DNA from: Kribbella flavida DSM 17836
Lineage (GTDB): Bacteria; Actinomycetota; Actinomycetes; Propionibacteriales; Kribbellaceae
Reading direction: 5' to 3'
Length of the DNA: 64,000 nt
NCBI RefSeq assembly: GCF_000024345.1
Contig: NC_013729.1
Coordinates: 2,790,001-2,854,000, forward strand
The notes under the pieces are model-generated. The model was not told the origin of the DNA, searched no databases, and was given only the letters and a program-made list of their open reading frames with translations. Positions 8,168 through 16,825 of this stretch are shown one piece after another (position 1 is the first letter of the stretch; every line of letters begins with the position of its first letter). The position numbers were made by a program, and so were the translations under genes.

Positions 8168-9124
8168 CTAGCGGGAGGTGCCGGCGTCGGTGTGCTCCGG
8201 GTCGGTGTGGTCGTGGTCGGGGTCTGCTGGTTCCGCCGGGGAGCTCGGGTCTGGCTCGAGCGGCGGGATGTTGGCGGCGTCGGGCAGCGCGGCGAGAATG
8301 GCGTTGAAGCGGCGGACGTAGTCCTGGTACCGGCCGGCCTCCTGGTTGACCAGCCCCTGCACCCGGCGCTGCAGATCGGCGTACCGGCCCTCCTCCTGGT
8401 CGATCAAGCCCTGCACGCGGTTCGCCAGGTCGGCGTAGCGCTGCGCCTCGGCGGTCTGGAACTTCCTCAGCTCGGCGAGTACCTCGTCGGCGTTTGCCAT
8501 GTCGTCTCCATCGGGTCCGGCCCGCAGGACGGCGGCCAGGTCGGTGCGGAATCGGTTCATCGGGCAGAAGCCCGGGTCGGCCTTGCGGCGGGTGTGCTCG
8601 CGGTGCGCGATCACCGACAGCGCGGACCAGCCGTGGAAGTCGCAGATCGCGGCCGCGTGCCGCAATGCCGTCCGGTACGCCGCCGCGGACATCGCTCGCC
8701 GGCCGTCGTACCGGATCTCGTTGCCGTAGTAGTGGGCGTTGCCGTCGACGGTGTCGTCGCCGGGTCGCAGTTCGGCGGTGTAGCCGGCATGGTTCTGCGC
8801 GGTCACCCGGTTGAGCGTGGTCGACGAGCCGCGGCCGGCGTGGTTCGCCCGCCCCGTGGCGCCGAGGTGCAGGTCGCCGTCGAGGTCGGTCGCGACGTGG
8901 CACAAGGGCCCCGGAATCCCGTCCTCGGGCCGGCCGCGGACGAACAGGAAGTTCAGGTAGTCGTTGCTCTGCGAGTTGCTGCCGGTGTGGTGCACCATGA
9001 CCCCGCGCACGTCCCCGAACCCGCCCGGCCGCCCGCGCGAGCGCCAGCCCGGGTACTCCCGGAACCTCACTCCCCACTTCCGCAGCGCCGCCACGGTCTG
9101 GTCGGCCGTCATCGGTCTGGCCAA
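8168..9124 (-). CDS. N-acetylmuramoyl-L-alanine amidase (PGRP/Amidase_2) with helical repeat tail
   Basis: Peptidoglycan amidase-like protein of 318 residues. The zinc-binding core is visible: VRGVMVHHTG near residue 42 with the first His ligand, then NHAGRG, HYYGNEI and the C-terminal IAHREHTRRKADPGFCPM. Residues about 220-280 hold three tandem helical repeats of about 19 residues (QRYADLANRVQGLIDQ, GRYADLQRRVQGLVNQ, GRYQDYVRRFNAIL), then an acidic Pro/Asp/His tail. No signal peptide is evident, which recalls phage-type endolysins. The TTG at 9124 is chosen because AGGAG lies six bases upstream; an ATG at 9112 and a GTG at 9148 are alternatives. Confidence 0.87.
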   Translation of the reverse strand: MARPMTADQTVAALRKWGVRFREYPGWRSRGRPGGFGDVRGVMVHHTGSNSQSNDYLNFLFVRGRPEDGIPGPLCHVATDLDGDLHLGATGRANHAGRGSSTTLNRVTAQNHAGYTAELRPGDDTVDGNAHYYGNEIRYDGRRAMSAAAYRTALRHAAAICDFHGWSALSVIAHREHTRRKADPGFCPMNRFRTDLAAVLRAGPDGDDMANADEVLAELRKFQTAEAQRYADLANRVQGLIDQEEGRYADLQRRVQGLVNQEAGRYQDYVRRFNAILAALPDAANIPPLEPDPSSPAEPADPDHDHTDPEHTDAGTSR

Positions 9125-9214
9125 GACAAGCTCCTCACATCGCCTCACCGCACCCGGCGCCGATGACGCCCGGTGTCGCTCACTCTACCGTGCGTGACGA
9201 TGGCTGGCGACGGC

Positions 9215-10309
9215 TCAGCCGGCGCCGTCCTCGCGGACCAGGGGCAGCAGCTGGTCGCCGACCCGGACGATCTCCTCGCGGTAGGGCGTGTCCGAGAGGA
9301 TGAGGTGGGTGACGCCGAGATCCCGGTACTTGGTCAGGGACTTGGCGACGTCCTGCGCGGACCCGACCAGCCAGGTTGTGCCGGCGCCGCCACCGCCGTA
9401 CTTGCCGGGCGCGGTGTACAGGTTGTCGTCGAGCACCTCGCCGCGCTGCGCCAGGTCGAGCAGGCGTTGCTGGCCGACCGCCTTGGACCGGTGCGCGGCC
9501 GGCTGCCCCGCGCCGTGGGTGTCGGGAAGTTGGTTGCCCTCGGCCATCTTCGCCACCTTGGCCTCGGCGTCGGCCCAGGCCTGCTCGGTGGTGTCCCGCA
9601 CCAGCGTGGTGATCCGCAGCCCGAACTCCAGCGGCGCGTGCTCGCGGCCGAGCTCCGCCTGCAGCGCCTCGAGCCGGTCGATGCGCTCGGCGATGCCGTC
9701 GCGCGGTTCGCCCCAGAAGAGCTGCACGTCGGCCTCGGTCGCGGCGACCCGCTCCGCCGCGGGGGAGGCGCCGCCGAAGTACAGACGTGGGTGCGGCCGG
9801 CCTTCGCGAACGATCGGCCGGCTGGCGACGGTGGAGTTCGCGACGGCGAAGTACTCGCCGCTGAACGTGACCTCCTCCTCGGTCCACAGCCGCCGGACCA
9901 CCTGCAGGAACTCCTTCGTCCGCGCGTACCGCTGCGCCTGATCGCCCTCGCTGTCGCCGTACGCCGCGAGGTTGTCCTGTCCGGACACGATGTTGATCAG
10001 CAGCCGGCCTTCGCTCAACTGGTCGAGCGTGCTCGCCGCGGACGCGAAGTGCGCCGGCTGCCAGTACCCCGGCCGGATCGCGACCAGCGGCTGGAACGTC
10101 GTGGTCCGGGCCGCCAGCGCCGTGGCCACCGTGAACGTGTCCGGCCGTCCCCACCCCGTCCCGAGCAGGGCGCCACCCCATCCGTGCCGCTCGGTCAGCC
10201 GGGCGAGCTCGGTCAACCGTTCGAGGCTGTTGTGCCCGGCGGTGGCGTCGTCGCCCCGGTGTCCGGGCTCGACCTGATTGGGGATGTACCAGAGGAACTC
10301 GGCGCTCAT
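9215..10309 (-). CDS. LLM-class flavin-dependent monooxygenase (SsuD-like)
   Basis: Luciferase-like TIM-barrel oxidoreductase of 364 residues, using reduced FMN from a separate reductase. SsuD-type hallmarks are GWGGALLGTGWGRPD near residue 43, FQPLVAIRPGYWQPAHFA, LSEGRLLINIVSGQDN, YFGGASPAA and the LVGSAQDVAKSL segment. It is likely to desulfonate alkanesulfonates or oxidise a related small substrate. No Ssu transporter genes are nearby, so the substrate stays open. The ATG at 10309 follows GGAAGG at good spacing. Divergent from the GH76 gene. Confidence 0.93.
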   Translation of the reverse strand: MSAEFLWYIPNQVEPGHRGDDATAGHNSLERLTELARLTERHGWGGALLGTGWGRPDTFTVATALAARTTTFQPLVAIRPGYWQPAHFASAASTLDQLSEGRLLINIVSGQDNLAAYGDSEGDQAQRYARTKEFLQVVRRLWTEEEVTFSGEYFAVANSTVASRPIVREGRPHPRLYFGGASPAAERVAATEADVQLFWGEPRDGIAERIDRLEALQAELGREHAPLEFGLRITTLVRDTTEQAWADAEAKVAKMAEGNQLPDTHGAGQPAAHRSKAVGQQRLLDLAQRGEVLDDNLYTAPGKYGGGGAGTTWLVGSAQDVAKSLTKYRDLGVTHLILSDTPYREEIVRVGDQLLPLVREDGAG

Positions 10310-10440
10310 GGCAGAACCTTCCGGGCGGAGAGCAGGACGGAAAAGACTGTAATCCACCTGATCTACTGCACATTGATCATCTCATCGTTCGGCATTGACA
10401 GCGTTGTCGGCGGCGGCGACGATACAACGCGACAGCGAAT

Positions 10441-10450
10441 GAAACGTTTC
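10441..10450. promoter_or_regulatory. LacI-type operator upstream of the GH76 gene
   Basis: GAAACGTTTC is a perfect 10-bp palindrome 46 bases upstream of the GH76 start, in the divergent region with the LLM gene. It has the central CG and arms typical of LacI/GalR-family operators controlling sugar-use genes in actinobacteria (family knowledge). No LacI gene lies in the window. Confidence 0.6.
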
Positions 10451-10496
10451 CAACCTCGCTGTGCAGAGCCGCCCTGAAGCCCCCGAGGAGATCCGA

Positions 10497-12404
10497 ATGA
10501 TCGTGAGTCGATCGCGCGTTCTGCGCGCACTGGTGGCCGGCGTGGCCACACTGGCCGTCGGGCTGGTGTCGGTGCCGCCTGCCGAGGCCGAACCAGGAGC
10601 CGGTCCGGGAGGTGCCGCCGGACCAACGGCGACGGCCCGGGCCCGGGTGGCCGCCGACGTGCTGATGAGCTCGTACGAGCCGGTGAAGGCGTGGTTCCCG
10701 TCCAGCTGGTGGAACTCGGCCGTCGCGCTGCAGACCATCGGCGACTACATGGAACGCACCGGCGACCGGCGCTACCTGCCGCAGCTGGACAACACCTTCG
10801 AGAAGGCCAAGGGCGTCTTCCCGGCCGGCTACCTGTCGGGCGATCCGCTGCTCGGCAACTTCACCAGCCGCGCCATCGACGACTCCGAGTGGTGGGCGCT
10901 GACCTGGATCCAGACCTACGACCTGACCAAGAACCCGAAGTACCTCGCGATGGCGGTCACGATCGCCGAGTACGTCGAGGACTACTGGGACAACACCTGC
11001 GGCGGCGGTGTCTGGTGGGACGCCGAGCGGACGTACAAGAACGCCGTCACCAACGGCCTCTGGATCCGCCTCACCGCCGAGCTGCACAACCGGATCCCCG
11101 GCGACCGGCACTGGCTGGGCCGCGCGCAGCAAGGGTGGAACTGGTTCGTCGGCAGCGGCATGATCAACGCCGACGGCCTGGTGAACGACGGCTTGAAGAC
11201 AGGCACGTGCCAGAGCAACAACGAGACGGTGTGGACCTACAACCAGGGCCTGGCGATCGGCGCCGGCCTCGAGCTGTGGCGGGCCACCCGCAACCCCGAG
11301 CTGCTGACCACGGTCCGGCGGCTGGCGGACTCCGCGATCGGTGCGCGCGGTCTGGTCTCGAACGGAATCCTGACCGAGTCCTGCGACGTGCTGGGCAAGG
11401 TCTGCGACGACAACCAGAAGCAGTTCAAGGGCATCTTCATGCGGTACTGGATGGACCTGACCGACACGACGCACAACCGCCGCTACACCGCCTTCCAGAC
11501 CCGGCAGGCCGCCACGGTCTGGGACAACGACCGGGACGCGGCCGGACGACTCGGCCTGCGCTGGTCCGGTGCGGCCAGTCCGACCGACCCGAACGTTTTC
11601 GACTGGCGGACCCAGGCCAGTGCGCTCAGCGCGCTGATCGCCGACGTACCGGCGCAGCCGCCGGTGAGGTCTCTGTCGGCGAGCATGTCCCCGGCCCAGC
11701 CCGTGGTGCTGTCCGCGAGCGGGAGCGCTACCCACGTCAAGCTGGTCGCTCGGCTCCAGGCGACCGCGCCCGCCGGTCAGCGGATCAAGGCTGAGGTACG
11801 GGCCTCAGGGCCGTCCGGCTGGACCGTGAGCCCGCGTCAGGCGACGGTGACGCTGTACCCGAAGGGCAACGCCGTACCGGCACAGGCCGAGGTCGAGCTC
11901 GACGTGACCATCCCCGGCGGTACGGCGGACGGCCGCTACCCGATCACCGTGTCGGCGACGTCCGGCCCGCTGCTCAGCTTCACCACGCAGGCGGAGATCC
12001 TGGTGGCGCGCACCGTGAACTTCGACACCGGCACCGCGGCCGAGCTGCCCTGGCTGTGGGACGCCGGCGGATCGCAGAGCCACGGCCCGCAGAACCGCTT
12101 CGCCGACGGCAACGCGTACTTCGTCTACCGCTTCCCGTTCCCGTCCGGCACCACCGCCGCGTCCACGACCCTGACGATCGACAACGAGTACCACGTCGAG
12201 GTCAGTGGCGACGGCCGCCGGTGGACCACCGTCGCCCGGGAGACCCGCCACATCCACGGCGGCGAGAACAAGGCCGTCCGCACCTTCGACCTGACTCCCC
12301 ACCTCGGCCCGGACAAGGCAGCCTACGTCCGCGTCTCGGACTCGTTCCCCGAAGAGGGCTGGGGCGGCCGCGTCACCCACGTGAGCGCGGCGTTCACCAG
12401 CTAG
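10497..12404 (+). CDS. Secreted GH76 family alpha-1,6-mannanase
   Basis: Extracellular endo-alpha-1,6-mannanase-type glycoside hydrolase, 635 residues, expected to attack alpha-mannan backbones. Signal peptide MIVSRSRVLRALVAGVAT is followed by an (alpha/alpha)6 catalytic domain up to about residue 385. Its Asp-Asp catalytic pair is in AIDDSEWWALTW near residue 127, with GGGVWWDAERTYKNAVTNGLW and NETVWTYNQG as further family motifs. A NEW3-like beta domain (about 405-500) and a C-terminal beta-sandwich (about 505-635) follow. GAGGAG sits six bases before the ATG. A LacI-type palindrome lies upstream and a 17-bp hairpin just downstream. Confidence 0.93.
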   Translation: MIVSRSRVLRALVAGVATLAVGLVSVPPAEAEPGAGPGGAAGPTATARARVAADVLMSSYEPVKAWFPSSWWNSAVALQTIGDYMERTGDRRYLPQLDNTFEKAKGVFPAGYLSGDPLLGNFTSRAIDDSEWWALTWIQTYDLTKNPKYLAMAVTIAEYVEDYWDNTCGGGVWWDAERTYKNAVTNGLWIRLTAELHNRIPGDRHWLGRAQQGWNWFVGSGMINADGLVNDGLKTGTCQSNNETVWTYNQGLAIGAGLELWRATRNPELLTTVRRLADSAIGARGLVSNGILTESCDVLGKVCDDNQKQFKGIFMRYWMDLTDTTHNRRYTAFQTRQAATVWDNDRDAAGRLGLRWSGAASPTDPNVFDWRTQASALSALIADVPAQPPVRSLSASMSPAQPVVLSASGSATHVKLVARLQATAPAGQRIKAEVRASGPSGWTVSPRQATVTLYPKGNAVPAQAEVELDVTIPGGTADGRYPITVSATSGPLLSFTTQAEILVARTVNFDTGTAAELPWLWDAGGSQSHGPQNRFADGNAYFVYRFPFPSGTTAASTTLTIDNEYHVEVSGDGRRWTTVARETRHIHGGENKAVRTFDLTPHLGPDKAAYVRVSDSFPEEGWGGRVTHVSAAFTS

Positions 12405-12923
12405 GCCCAACAGCTGACGGCGGCCGGCCCGGAACCAGACGTTCCGGGCCGGCCGCCTCCGGCTCGCCGATATCAACCGCCTCCACCGGCGCACCGTCTC
12501 TCAGCAAGCCCAGCAGCAACTGGCCGAGGCGAGGTGGGAAGACCGTCTCCGAGGTCTCCACCAGCTCCTGCGCCCGCCACCACCGGAACCCCAAGATGCT
12601 GCGCGTTTCGTACTCACTGAGCTGCGCCGGCACCGGGGCGAACCGTCAACCCTGTGCATCAGCCACTCCTCGTGCACCTCGACAGCCCGGCCGTCGAACT
12701 CGTACGTGTGATCCCGCCACCACACCGGACTCCCGACCGCGAGCTCCGCCAGCCCGGTCTCCTCGTACGCCTCGCGCGCCGCGGCCTCCTGCAGCGTTTC
12801 GCCCGGCTCGACCCCACCACCCACGGGGTACCAGCACTCGGCTCCTGTCCGAGGGTCTTTGCCATGGATGAGCAGCACACAGCCCTCCCCATCCAGCAGC
12901 AACAACTTCACCGCAAGTCTCAC
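12394..12923 (-). pseudogene. Nudix hydrolase interrupted by a frameshift
   Basis: The Nudix box GGGVEPGETLQEAAAREAYEETGL is intact (G-x5-E-x7-REAYEETGL), downstream of a GTG start at 12923 (MRLAVKLLLLDGEG). After the HRVDGSP segment the frame is lost. The rest of the domain (VPAQLSEYETRSILGFRWWR, then ETVFPPRLGQLLLGLL) continues in another frame. One base appears to be missing in the G-run at about 12633-12638. The second frame stays open through the downstream hairpin and overlaps the last bases of the convergent GH76 gene. It is either a recent pseudogene or a sequencing error. Confidence 0.8.
12419..12457. terminator. 17-bp hairpin terminator after the GH76 gene
   Basis: A perfect 17-bp stem (12419-12435 with 12441-12457) and a 5-base loop, 14 bases past the GH76 stop. 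It is GC-rich without a T-run and could act in both directions. The frameshifted Nudix frame reads through it. Confidence 0.83.
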
Positions 12924-13083
12924 CACGACAGCAACGGTAGGGGCAGCGGCATCACTGGTCTTCAGGTGAGCGTCTCGGGCAAAGGTGTCGGCTGATGACG
13001 TGCCGCGTTCAACCAGATGCCTCGGTGCTTCAGGCGGCATCGACACGCCGCTCGCCGACGACGTACCGCCCTGCAGACCTACG

Positions 13084-13100
13084 CTGCAAGTCCATGCAAC
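13084..13100 (+). promoter_or_regulatory. Copy 1 of a 17-bp operator-like motif
   Basis: CTGCAAGTCCATGCAAC, containing TGCAA twice at 10-base spacing, lies 23 bases before the first gene of the DUF6879/XRE cassette. A second copy, 14 of 17 identical, follows the XRE gene at 14719. Probably the XRE regulator's binding site (inference). Confidence 0.5.
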
Positions 13101-13122
13101 TCGAGCCGACAGGGGAAGGATC

Positions 13123-13347
13123 GTGGCGCTACGGTTCATCGGCAGGGACCCCAATTCACCCAATACCAACTCGCCCACCGTATGGGTCGACGAGGCCGAC
13201 GGCAGTCTGGTCATCCAGGGCTGGAAGCTCGACGAGGAGGCCACTGCGGCGGTGAACGCCACGGCTCCGGTCCCGGAGCACGAGACCGTGCTGCGAATCC
13301 CCGCTCGCATGGCACCGTTTCTGAAGGAGGCGATGGGTGACGTCTGA
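13123..13347 (+). CDS. Small protein, first gene of DUF6879/XRE cassette
   Basis: Protein of 74 residues (MALRFIGRDPNSPNTNSP...) with an acidic middle and a hydrophobic C-terminal helix ending MAPFLKEAMGDV. No domain recognised; I recall similar short ORFs upstream of DUF6879 genes in actinobacteria. The GTG at 13123 follows AGGGGAAGGA. The 3' end overlaps the start of the DUF6879 gene by 11 bases, indicating co-translation. It could be a small partner of the regulator encoded two genes on. Confidence 0.7.
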   Translation: MALRFIGRDPNSPNTNSPTVWVDEADGSLVIQGWKLDEEATAAVNATAPVPEHETVLRIPARMAPFLKEAMGDV

Positions 13348-13849
13348 GCCGGCCGCGTTCCAGTTGTTCAGGGCCGCTGAGCGCAGCGCGCTCCATCTCG
13401 AGACCAGGGACTTGTACGAGCCACGCGATCCGGACTGGAACGAGTGGAGGTCGGGCGGACGGTTCGACCCTGCGCGACGGTGGCACGTCTTCCACGACCT
13501 CGTACGGGATACGACGAGTCGCGGAGTCGAAGTACGGCGTGCCCGCATCGTCTCGGAGCCCATCAGCGAGTACGTCCGCTTCGAGTACGACGTGACCGAG
13601 CCGCACAACCTCGCCGCGGGCGAGCAGGTGCGGTGGCTGCCACGCCAGCACAGTGCTGAACTGCTGGTACCGGCCAACGACTTCTGGGTGTTCGACGCCC
13701 AGGTCGTGCTGTGGAACTTCTTTGACGGTGACGGATCTTGGGTTGGCGAGGAGCGGGTCGACGACCCGGAGTTGGCGAGGCTGTGCGTAGCATCGTTCGA
13801 CGCTGTCTGGGATCGGGCGATCCCGCACCAGGAGTACCACCCGAGCTGA
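13337..13849 (+). CDS. DUF6879 family protein
   Basis: Protein of 170 residues matching the DUF6879 pattern as I recall it: an N-terminal FQLFRAAERSALHLETRDLY, FHDLVRDTTSRGVEVRRARI, SEYVRFEYDVT and the C-terminal DFWVFDAQVVLWNFFDGDGS. No catalytic residues are known for this family. The GTG at 13337 has GGAGG six bases upstream and overlaps the preceding gene. It is regularly found beside XRE/DUF5753 regulators in actinobacteria, as here. Confidence 0.85.
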   Translation: MTSEPAAFQLFRAAERSALHLETRDLYEPRDPDWNEWRSGGRFDPARRWHVFHDLVRDTTSRGVEVRRARIVSEPISEYVRFEYDVTEPHNLAAGEQVRWLPRQHSAELLVPANDFWVFDAQVVLWNFFDGDGSWVGEERVDDPELARLCVASFDAVWDRAIPHQEYHPS

Positions 13850-13859
13850 AAGACGTCCG

Positions 13860-14714
13860 TTGCCGACCCCTCCCGCCTTCTCCAACGCGCAGAAGGCCAA
13901 GCGCGACTTCGGTGTCCGTCTCGGTGAGATCCGGAAAGCCGCCGGCTTCACCGGACGGGCACTCGCCAGCTCGTGCGGGTGGCACGAGTCGAAGGTGTCT
14001 CGCATCGAGAACGGCCGGACCTCGCCGTCCGCCACCGACGTCCAGGCCTGGGCGGAGACCTGTGCGGCCCTCGACCAACTGCCCGACCTCATCGCATCGC
14101 TCGAGGCCATCGAAGGTATGTTCGTCGAGTGGCGCCGGATGGAACGCACCGGCCTCAAGCGAGCTCAGCAGGCGGTGCTCCCGCTGTGGGAGCGCACCCG
14201 CCGGTTCCGCACCTACTCCCCGTGGCTGATCCCCGGGGCGGTGCAGACCGAGAGTTATACGCGTGCGGTCCTGCGTGGAACCTCTGCACGTCGCGGCCTA
14301 CCGGACGACGTGGACGCCGCTGTGACAGTCCGAAAGGACCGCCTGCGGCTCTTGTACGAGGGGAACCGGACGTTCGCCGTACTGATCGAGGAGTCGGTGC
14401 TGCGCAACGTGATCGGCGGCGCCGACGTGATGGCCGGTCAGCTCGGTCACCTGCTGACCGTGGGCGAATTGCCGTCCGTGTCCCTGGGGATCCTGCCGAT
14501 GGGGCTCGATCGGACGGGGATGCCGCCCGTCGAGGACTTCTGGATCTTCGACGACAGTCAGGTCAACGTCGAGCTGATCTCGGGATACCTCACCATCACC
14601 CAGCCGGGCGAGCTCGCGATGTACGCCGATGCCTTTCGCCGGCTGGCTGACCTCGCGGTCGTCGGCGCAGGTGCTCGACGTCTGGTCGCGGCCGCGATCG
14701 AAGCCCTGGAGTGA
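13860..14714 (+). CDS. XRE family regulator with DUF5753 (Scr1-type)
   Basis: Helix-turn-helix regulator of 284 residues. The N-terminal Cro/C1 domain (about 15-70) contains FGVRLGEIRKAAGFTGRALA and GWHESKVSRIENGRTSPS. The remainder is the DUF5753 ligand- or partner-binding domain: LPLWERTRRFRTYSPWLIPG, QTESYTRAVL, VLIEESVLRNVIGG and SLGILPMG. Start is a TTG at 13860 with only a weak RBS, ten bases after the DUF6879 stop. Such regulators often act with small neighbouring proteins in development or toxin-antitoxin-like modules. Likely binds the TGCAA-repeat motifs flanking the cassette (inference). Confidence 0.9.
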   Translation: MPTPPAFSNAQKAKRDFGVRLGEIRKAAGFTGRALASSCGWHESKVSRIENGRTSPSATDVQAWAETCAALDQLPDLIASLEAIEGMFVEWRRMERTGLKRAQQAVLPLWERTRRFRTYSPWLIPGAVQTESYTRAVLRGTSARRGLPDDVDAAVTVRKDRLRLLYEGNRTFAVLIEESVLRNVIGGADVMAGQLGHLLTVGELPSVSLGILPMGLDRTGMPPVEDFWIFDDSQVNVELISGYLTITQPGELAMYADAFRRLADLAVVGAGARRLVAAAIEALE

Positions 14715-14718
14715 TGCC

Positions 14719-14735
14719 TGCAAGTCTGTGCAAGT
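14719..14735 (+). promoter_or_regulatory. Copy 2 of the 17-bp operator-like motif
   Basis: CTGCAAGTCTGTGCAAG matches the copy at 13084 in 14 of 17 positions. It lies between the XRE stop and the 104-aa gene at 14775, just upstream of where a -35 region would fall (a -10-like TACCGT is at 14764-14769). Confidence 0.5.
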
Positions 14736-14774
14736 TCGTCGCGCGGAGATCTTGAGGCGCCGTACCGTCACATC

Positions 14775-15089
14775 ATGAAGGAGGCACGCCACGGGGTCGA
14801 GCAAAGAGGCGGCGTCGAGTGGGTGGGACACCCGAACGACGGTCAGTCAACGGAGTCGGGACCTGGCGAACCACAGCAGCCGAAGGTCAACGTCGACCAG
14901 CGCGTCAACCACTGCGAGTACGGCCGCGGCACTGTGGTGCTGTTCCATGGCGATCTGCTGCAGGTGCTCTGGGACAGGCCGCTCCTTGAAGGAACGTCGT
15001 CACGGCTGATGTCGCATGACGCCTCGTTCGTACGGCAACTGACACCCTTGATCGTCGATGCCGACGGTCGGGAGTTCTCTGCCTCATAG
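14775..15089 (+). CDS. Hypothetical protein, last gene of the XRE cassette
   Basis: Predicted protein of 104 residues, not recognised. The N-terminal half is polar and probably disordered. The C-terminal half has a short beta-type segment GRGTVVLFHGDLLQVLWD, reminiscent of SH3-like barrels, then RQLTPLIVDADGREF. The ATG at 14775 lies five bases after a -10-like TACCGT, so it may be leaderless. It stands behind its own copy of the operator-like motif. Confidence 0.58.
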   Translation: MKEARHGVEQRGGVEWVGHPNDGQSTESGPGEPQQPKVNVDQRVNHCEYGRGTVVLFHGDLLQVLWDRPLLEGTSSRLMSHDASFVRQLTPLIVDADGREFSAS

Positions 15090-15180
15090 AACGGCGGGGT
15101 GCGGCGTGTGACTACCGAGACCGCGTTCGCCCCGCCAGCCACCCGCCACGCGCTGCTCCCGCGAGGCCCCTCAGAGAACG

Positions 15181-15217
15181 AACGAGCCCCACCCGCAGGT
15201 GGCGGGTGGGGCTCGTT
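15181..15217 (-). terminator. glnA terminator
   Basis: Perfect 16-bp stem (15181-15196 with 15202-15217), 5-base loop, 15 bases beyond the glnA stop on the minus strand. Confidence 0.85.
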
Positions 15218-15232
15218 GTGACGGCTGGAGGA

Positions 15233-16657
15233 TCAGACGTCGTAGTACAGCTCGAACTCGTGCGGGTGGGGGCGGAGCTGGATCGGGGCGATCTCGGTCT
15301 CGCGCTTGAGGTCGATCCAGGTCTCGATCAGGTCGGAGGTGAAGACGTCGCCCTCGAGCAGGAAGTCGTGGTCGGCCTCGAGGGCGTCGATCACGGCCGG
15401 CAGCGAGGTGGGGACCTGGTTGAGCTGCTTGTGCTCCTCCGGCGGGAGCTCGTACAGGTCCTTGTCGACCGGGTCGGCCGGCTCGATCTTGTTGCGGATG
15501 CCGTCGATGCCGGCCAGCAGCTGGGCCGAGAAGGCCAGGTACGGGTTGGCCGACGGGTCGGGGCAGCGGAACTCGATGCGCTTGGCCTTCGGGTTCGAGC
15601 CGGTGATCGGGATCCGGATGCAGGCCGAGCGGTTGCGCTGGGAGTAGACCAGGTTGACCGGGGCCTCGAAGCCGGGGACCAGCCGGTGGTAGGAGTTCAC
15701 CGTCGGGTTGGTGAAGGCCAGCAGCGACGGGGCGTGCTTGAGCAGGCCGCCGATGTACCAGCGGGCCATGTCCGACAGGCCGCCGTAGCCGGACTCGTCG
15801 TAGAACAGCGGGTCGCCGTTGCTCCACAGCGACTGGTGGCAGTGCATGCCCGAGCCGTTGTCGCCGAAGATCGGCTTCGGCATGAAGGTCGCGGTCTTGC
15901 CGGCCGCCCAGGCGGTGTTCTTGACGATGTACTTGAACTTCATCACGTTGTCGGCGCTGGTCAGCAGCTCGTCGAAGCGGAAGTTGATCTCCGCCTGACC
16001 GGCGGTGCCGACCTCGTGGTGGGCGCGCTCGACGACCAGGCCGGACTTCTCCAGCGCCAGCGTGATGTCGTCGCGCAGCTCGCCGAAGTGGTCGGTCGGC
16101 GCGACCGGGAAGTAGCCGCCCTTGTAGCGGACCTTGTACCCGCGGTTGCCGCCGTCCTCGACCCGGCCGGTGTTCCAGGCGCCGGCGATCGAGTCGATCG
16201 CGTAGTACCCGGTGTTGGCCTTGGTCTCGAACCGGACGTCGTCGAAGACGTAGAACTCCGCCTCCGGCGCGAAGAACGCGGTGTCCGCGATGCCGGTCGA
16301 GGCCAGGTACGCCTGGGCCTTGCGGGCGATGTTGCGGGGGTCGCGGCTGTAGGCCTCACCGGTCAGCGGGTCGTGCACGAAGAAGTTGATGACCAGCGTC
16401 TTCGCCCCACGGAACGTGTCGATGAAGGCGGTGGTCGGGTCGGGCAGCAGCATCATGTCGGACTCGTGGATCTGCTGGAACCCGCGCACCGACGAACCGT
16501 CGAACGCCAGGCCCTCTTCGAAGACCTCAGGTCCGAACGACGACACCGGGACGGTGAAGTGCTGCATGATGCCCGGCAGGTCGCAGAACCGGACGTCGAT
16601 GATCTCGACGCCCTCGTCCTTGACGTAGGCGAGCAGCTCCTCAGCGCTGGAAAACAT
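15233..16657 (-). CDS. glnA: Type I glutamine synthetase
   Basis: Dodecameric cytosolic enzyme making glutamine from glutamate, ammonia and ATP; 474 residues, full length. Signatures include [10 protein letters not shown] near residue 53, [30 protein letters not shown] and NRSACIRIP. Tyr402 in [11 protein letters not shown] matches the adenylylation site of GlnE-regulated enzymes. Two GlnR boxes lie 50-88 bases upstream of the ATG and a strong hairpin follows the stop, so it is a monocistronic nitrogen-regulated gene. It is divergent from the RDD gene, the arrangement I recall around mycobacterial glnA1. Confidence 0.98.
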   Translation of the reverse strand: MFSSAEELLAYVKDEGVEIIDVRFCDLPGIMQHFTVPVSSFGPEVFEEGLAFDGSSVRGFQQIHESDMMLLPDPTTAFIDTFRGAKTLVINFFVHDPLTGEAYSRDPRNIARKAQAYLASTGIADTAFFAPEAEFYVFDDVRFETKANTGYYAIDSIAGAWNTGRVEDGGNRGYKVRYKGGYFPVAPTDHFGELRDDITLALEKSGLVVERAHHEVGTAGQAEINFRFDELLTSADNVMKFKYIVKNTAWAAGKTATFMPKPIFGDNGSGMHCHQSLWSNGDPLFYDESGYGGLSDMARWYIGGLLKHAPSLLAFTNPTVNSYHRLVPGFEAPVNLVYSQRNRSACIRIPITGSNPKAKRIEFRCPDPSANPYLAFSAQLLAGIDGIRNKIEPADPVDKDLYELPPEEHKQLNQVPTSLPAVIDALEADHDFLLEGDVFTSDLIETWIDLKRETEIAPIQLRPHPHEFELYYDV

Positions 16658-16707
16658 ACGTACTCCTCGGGGTGGCTCAGAGATTGTTCTGAACGTAGGC
16701 CCTGCCG

Positions 16708-16745
16708 ATTACTCGGCCGTGACCCCAGTGTTTCGCGGATGTTAC
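16708..16745 (-). promoter_or_regulatory. Tandem GlnR boxes upstream of glnA
   Basis: On the minus strand GTAAC-N6-GAAAC (16745-16730) matches the actinobacterial GlnR consensus gTnAC-n6-GaAAC exactly. A weaker site GTCAC-N6-GTAAT (16723-16708) lies 22 bp further on, two helical turns away. Confidence 0.75.
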
Positions 16746-16825
16746 GCCCAGCGTGTCCGCGCTGACCCACTGGCGAGGGCGGGGGAGTGCAGTGAGAACT
16801 GCGGCCCGTCCGTAGGCTAGTCACT

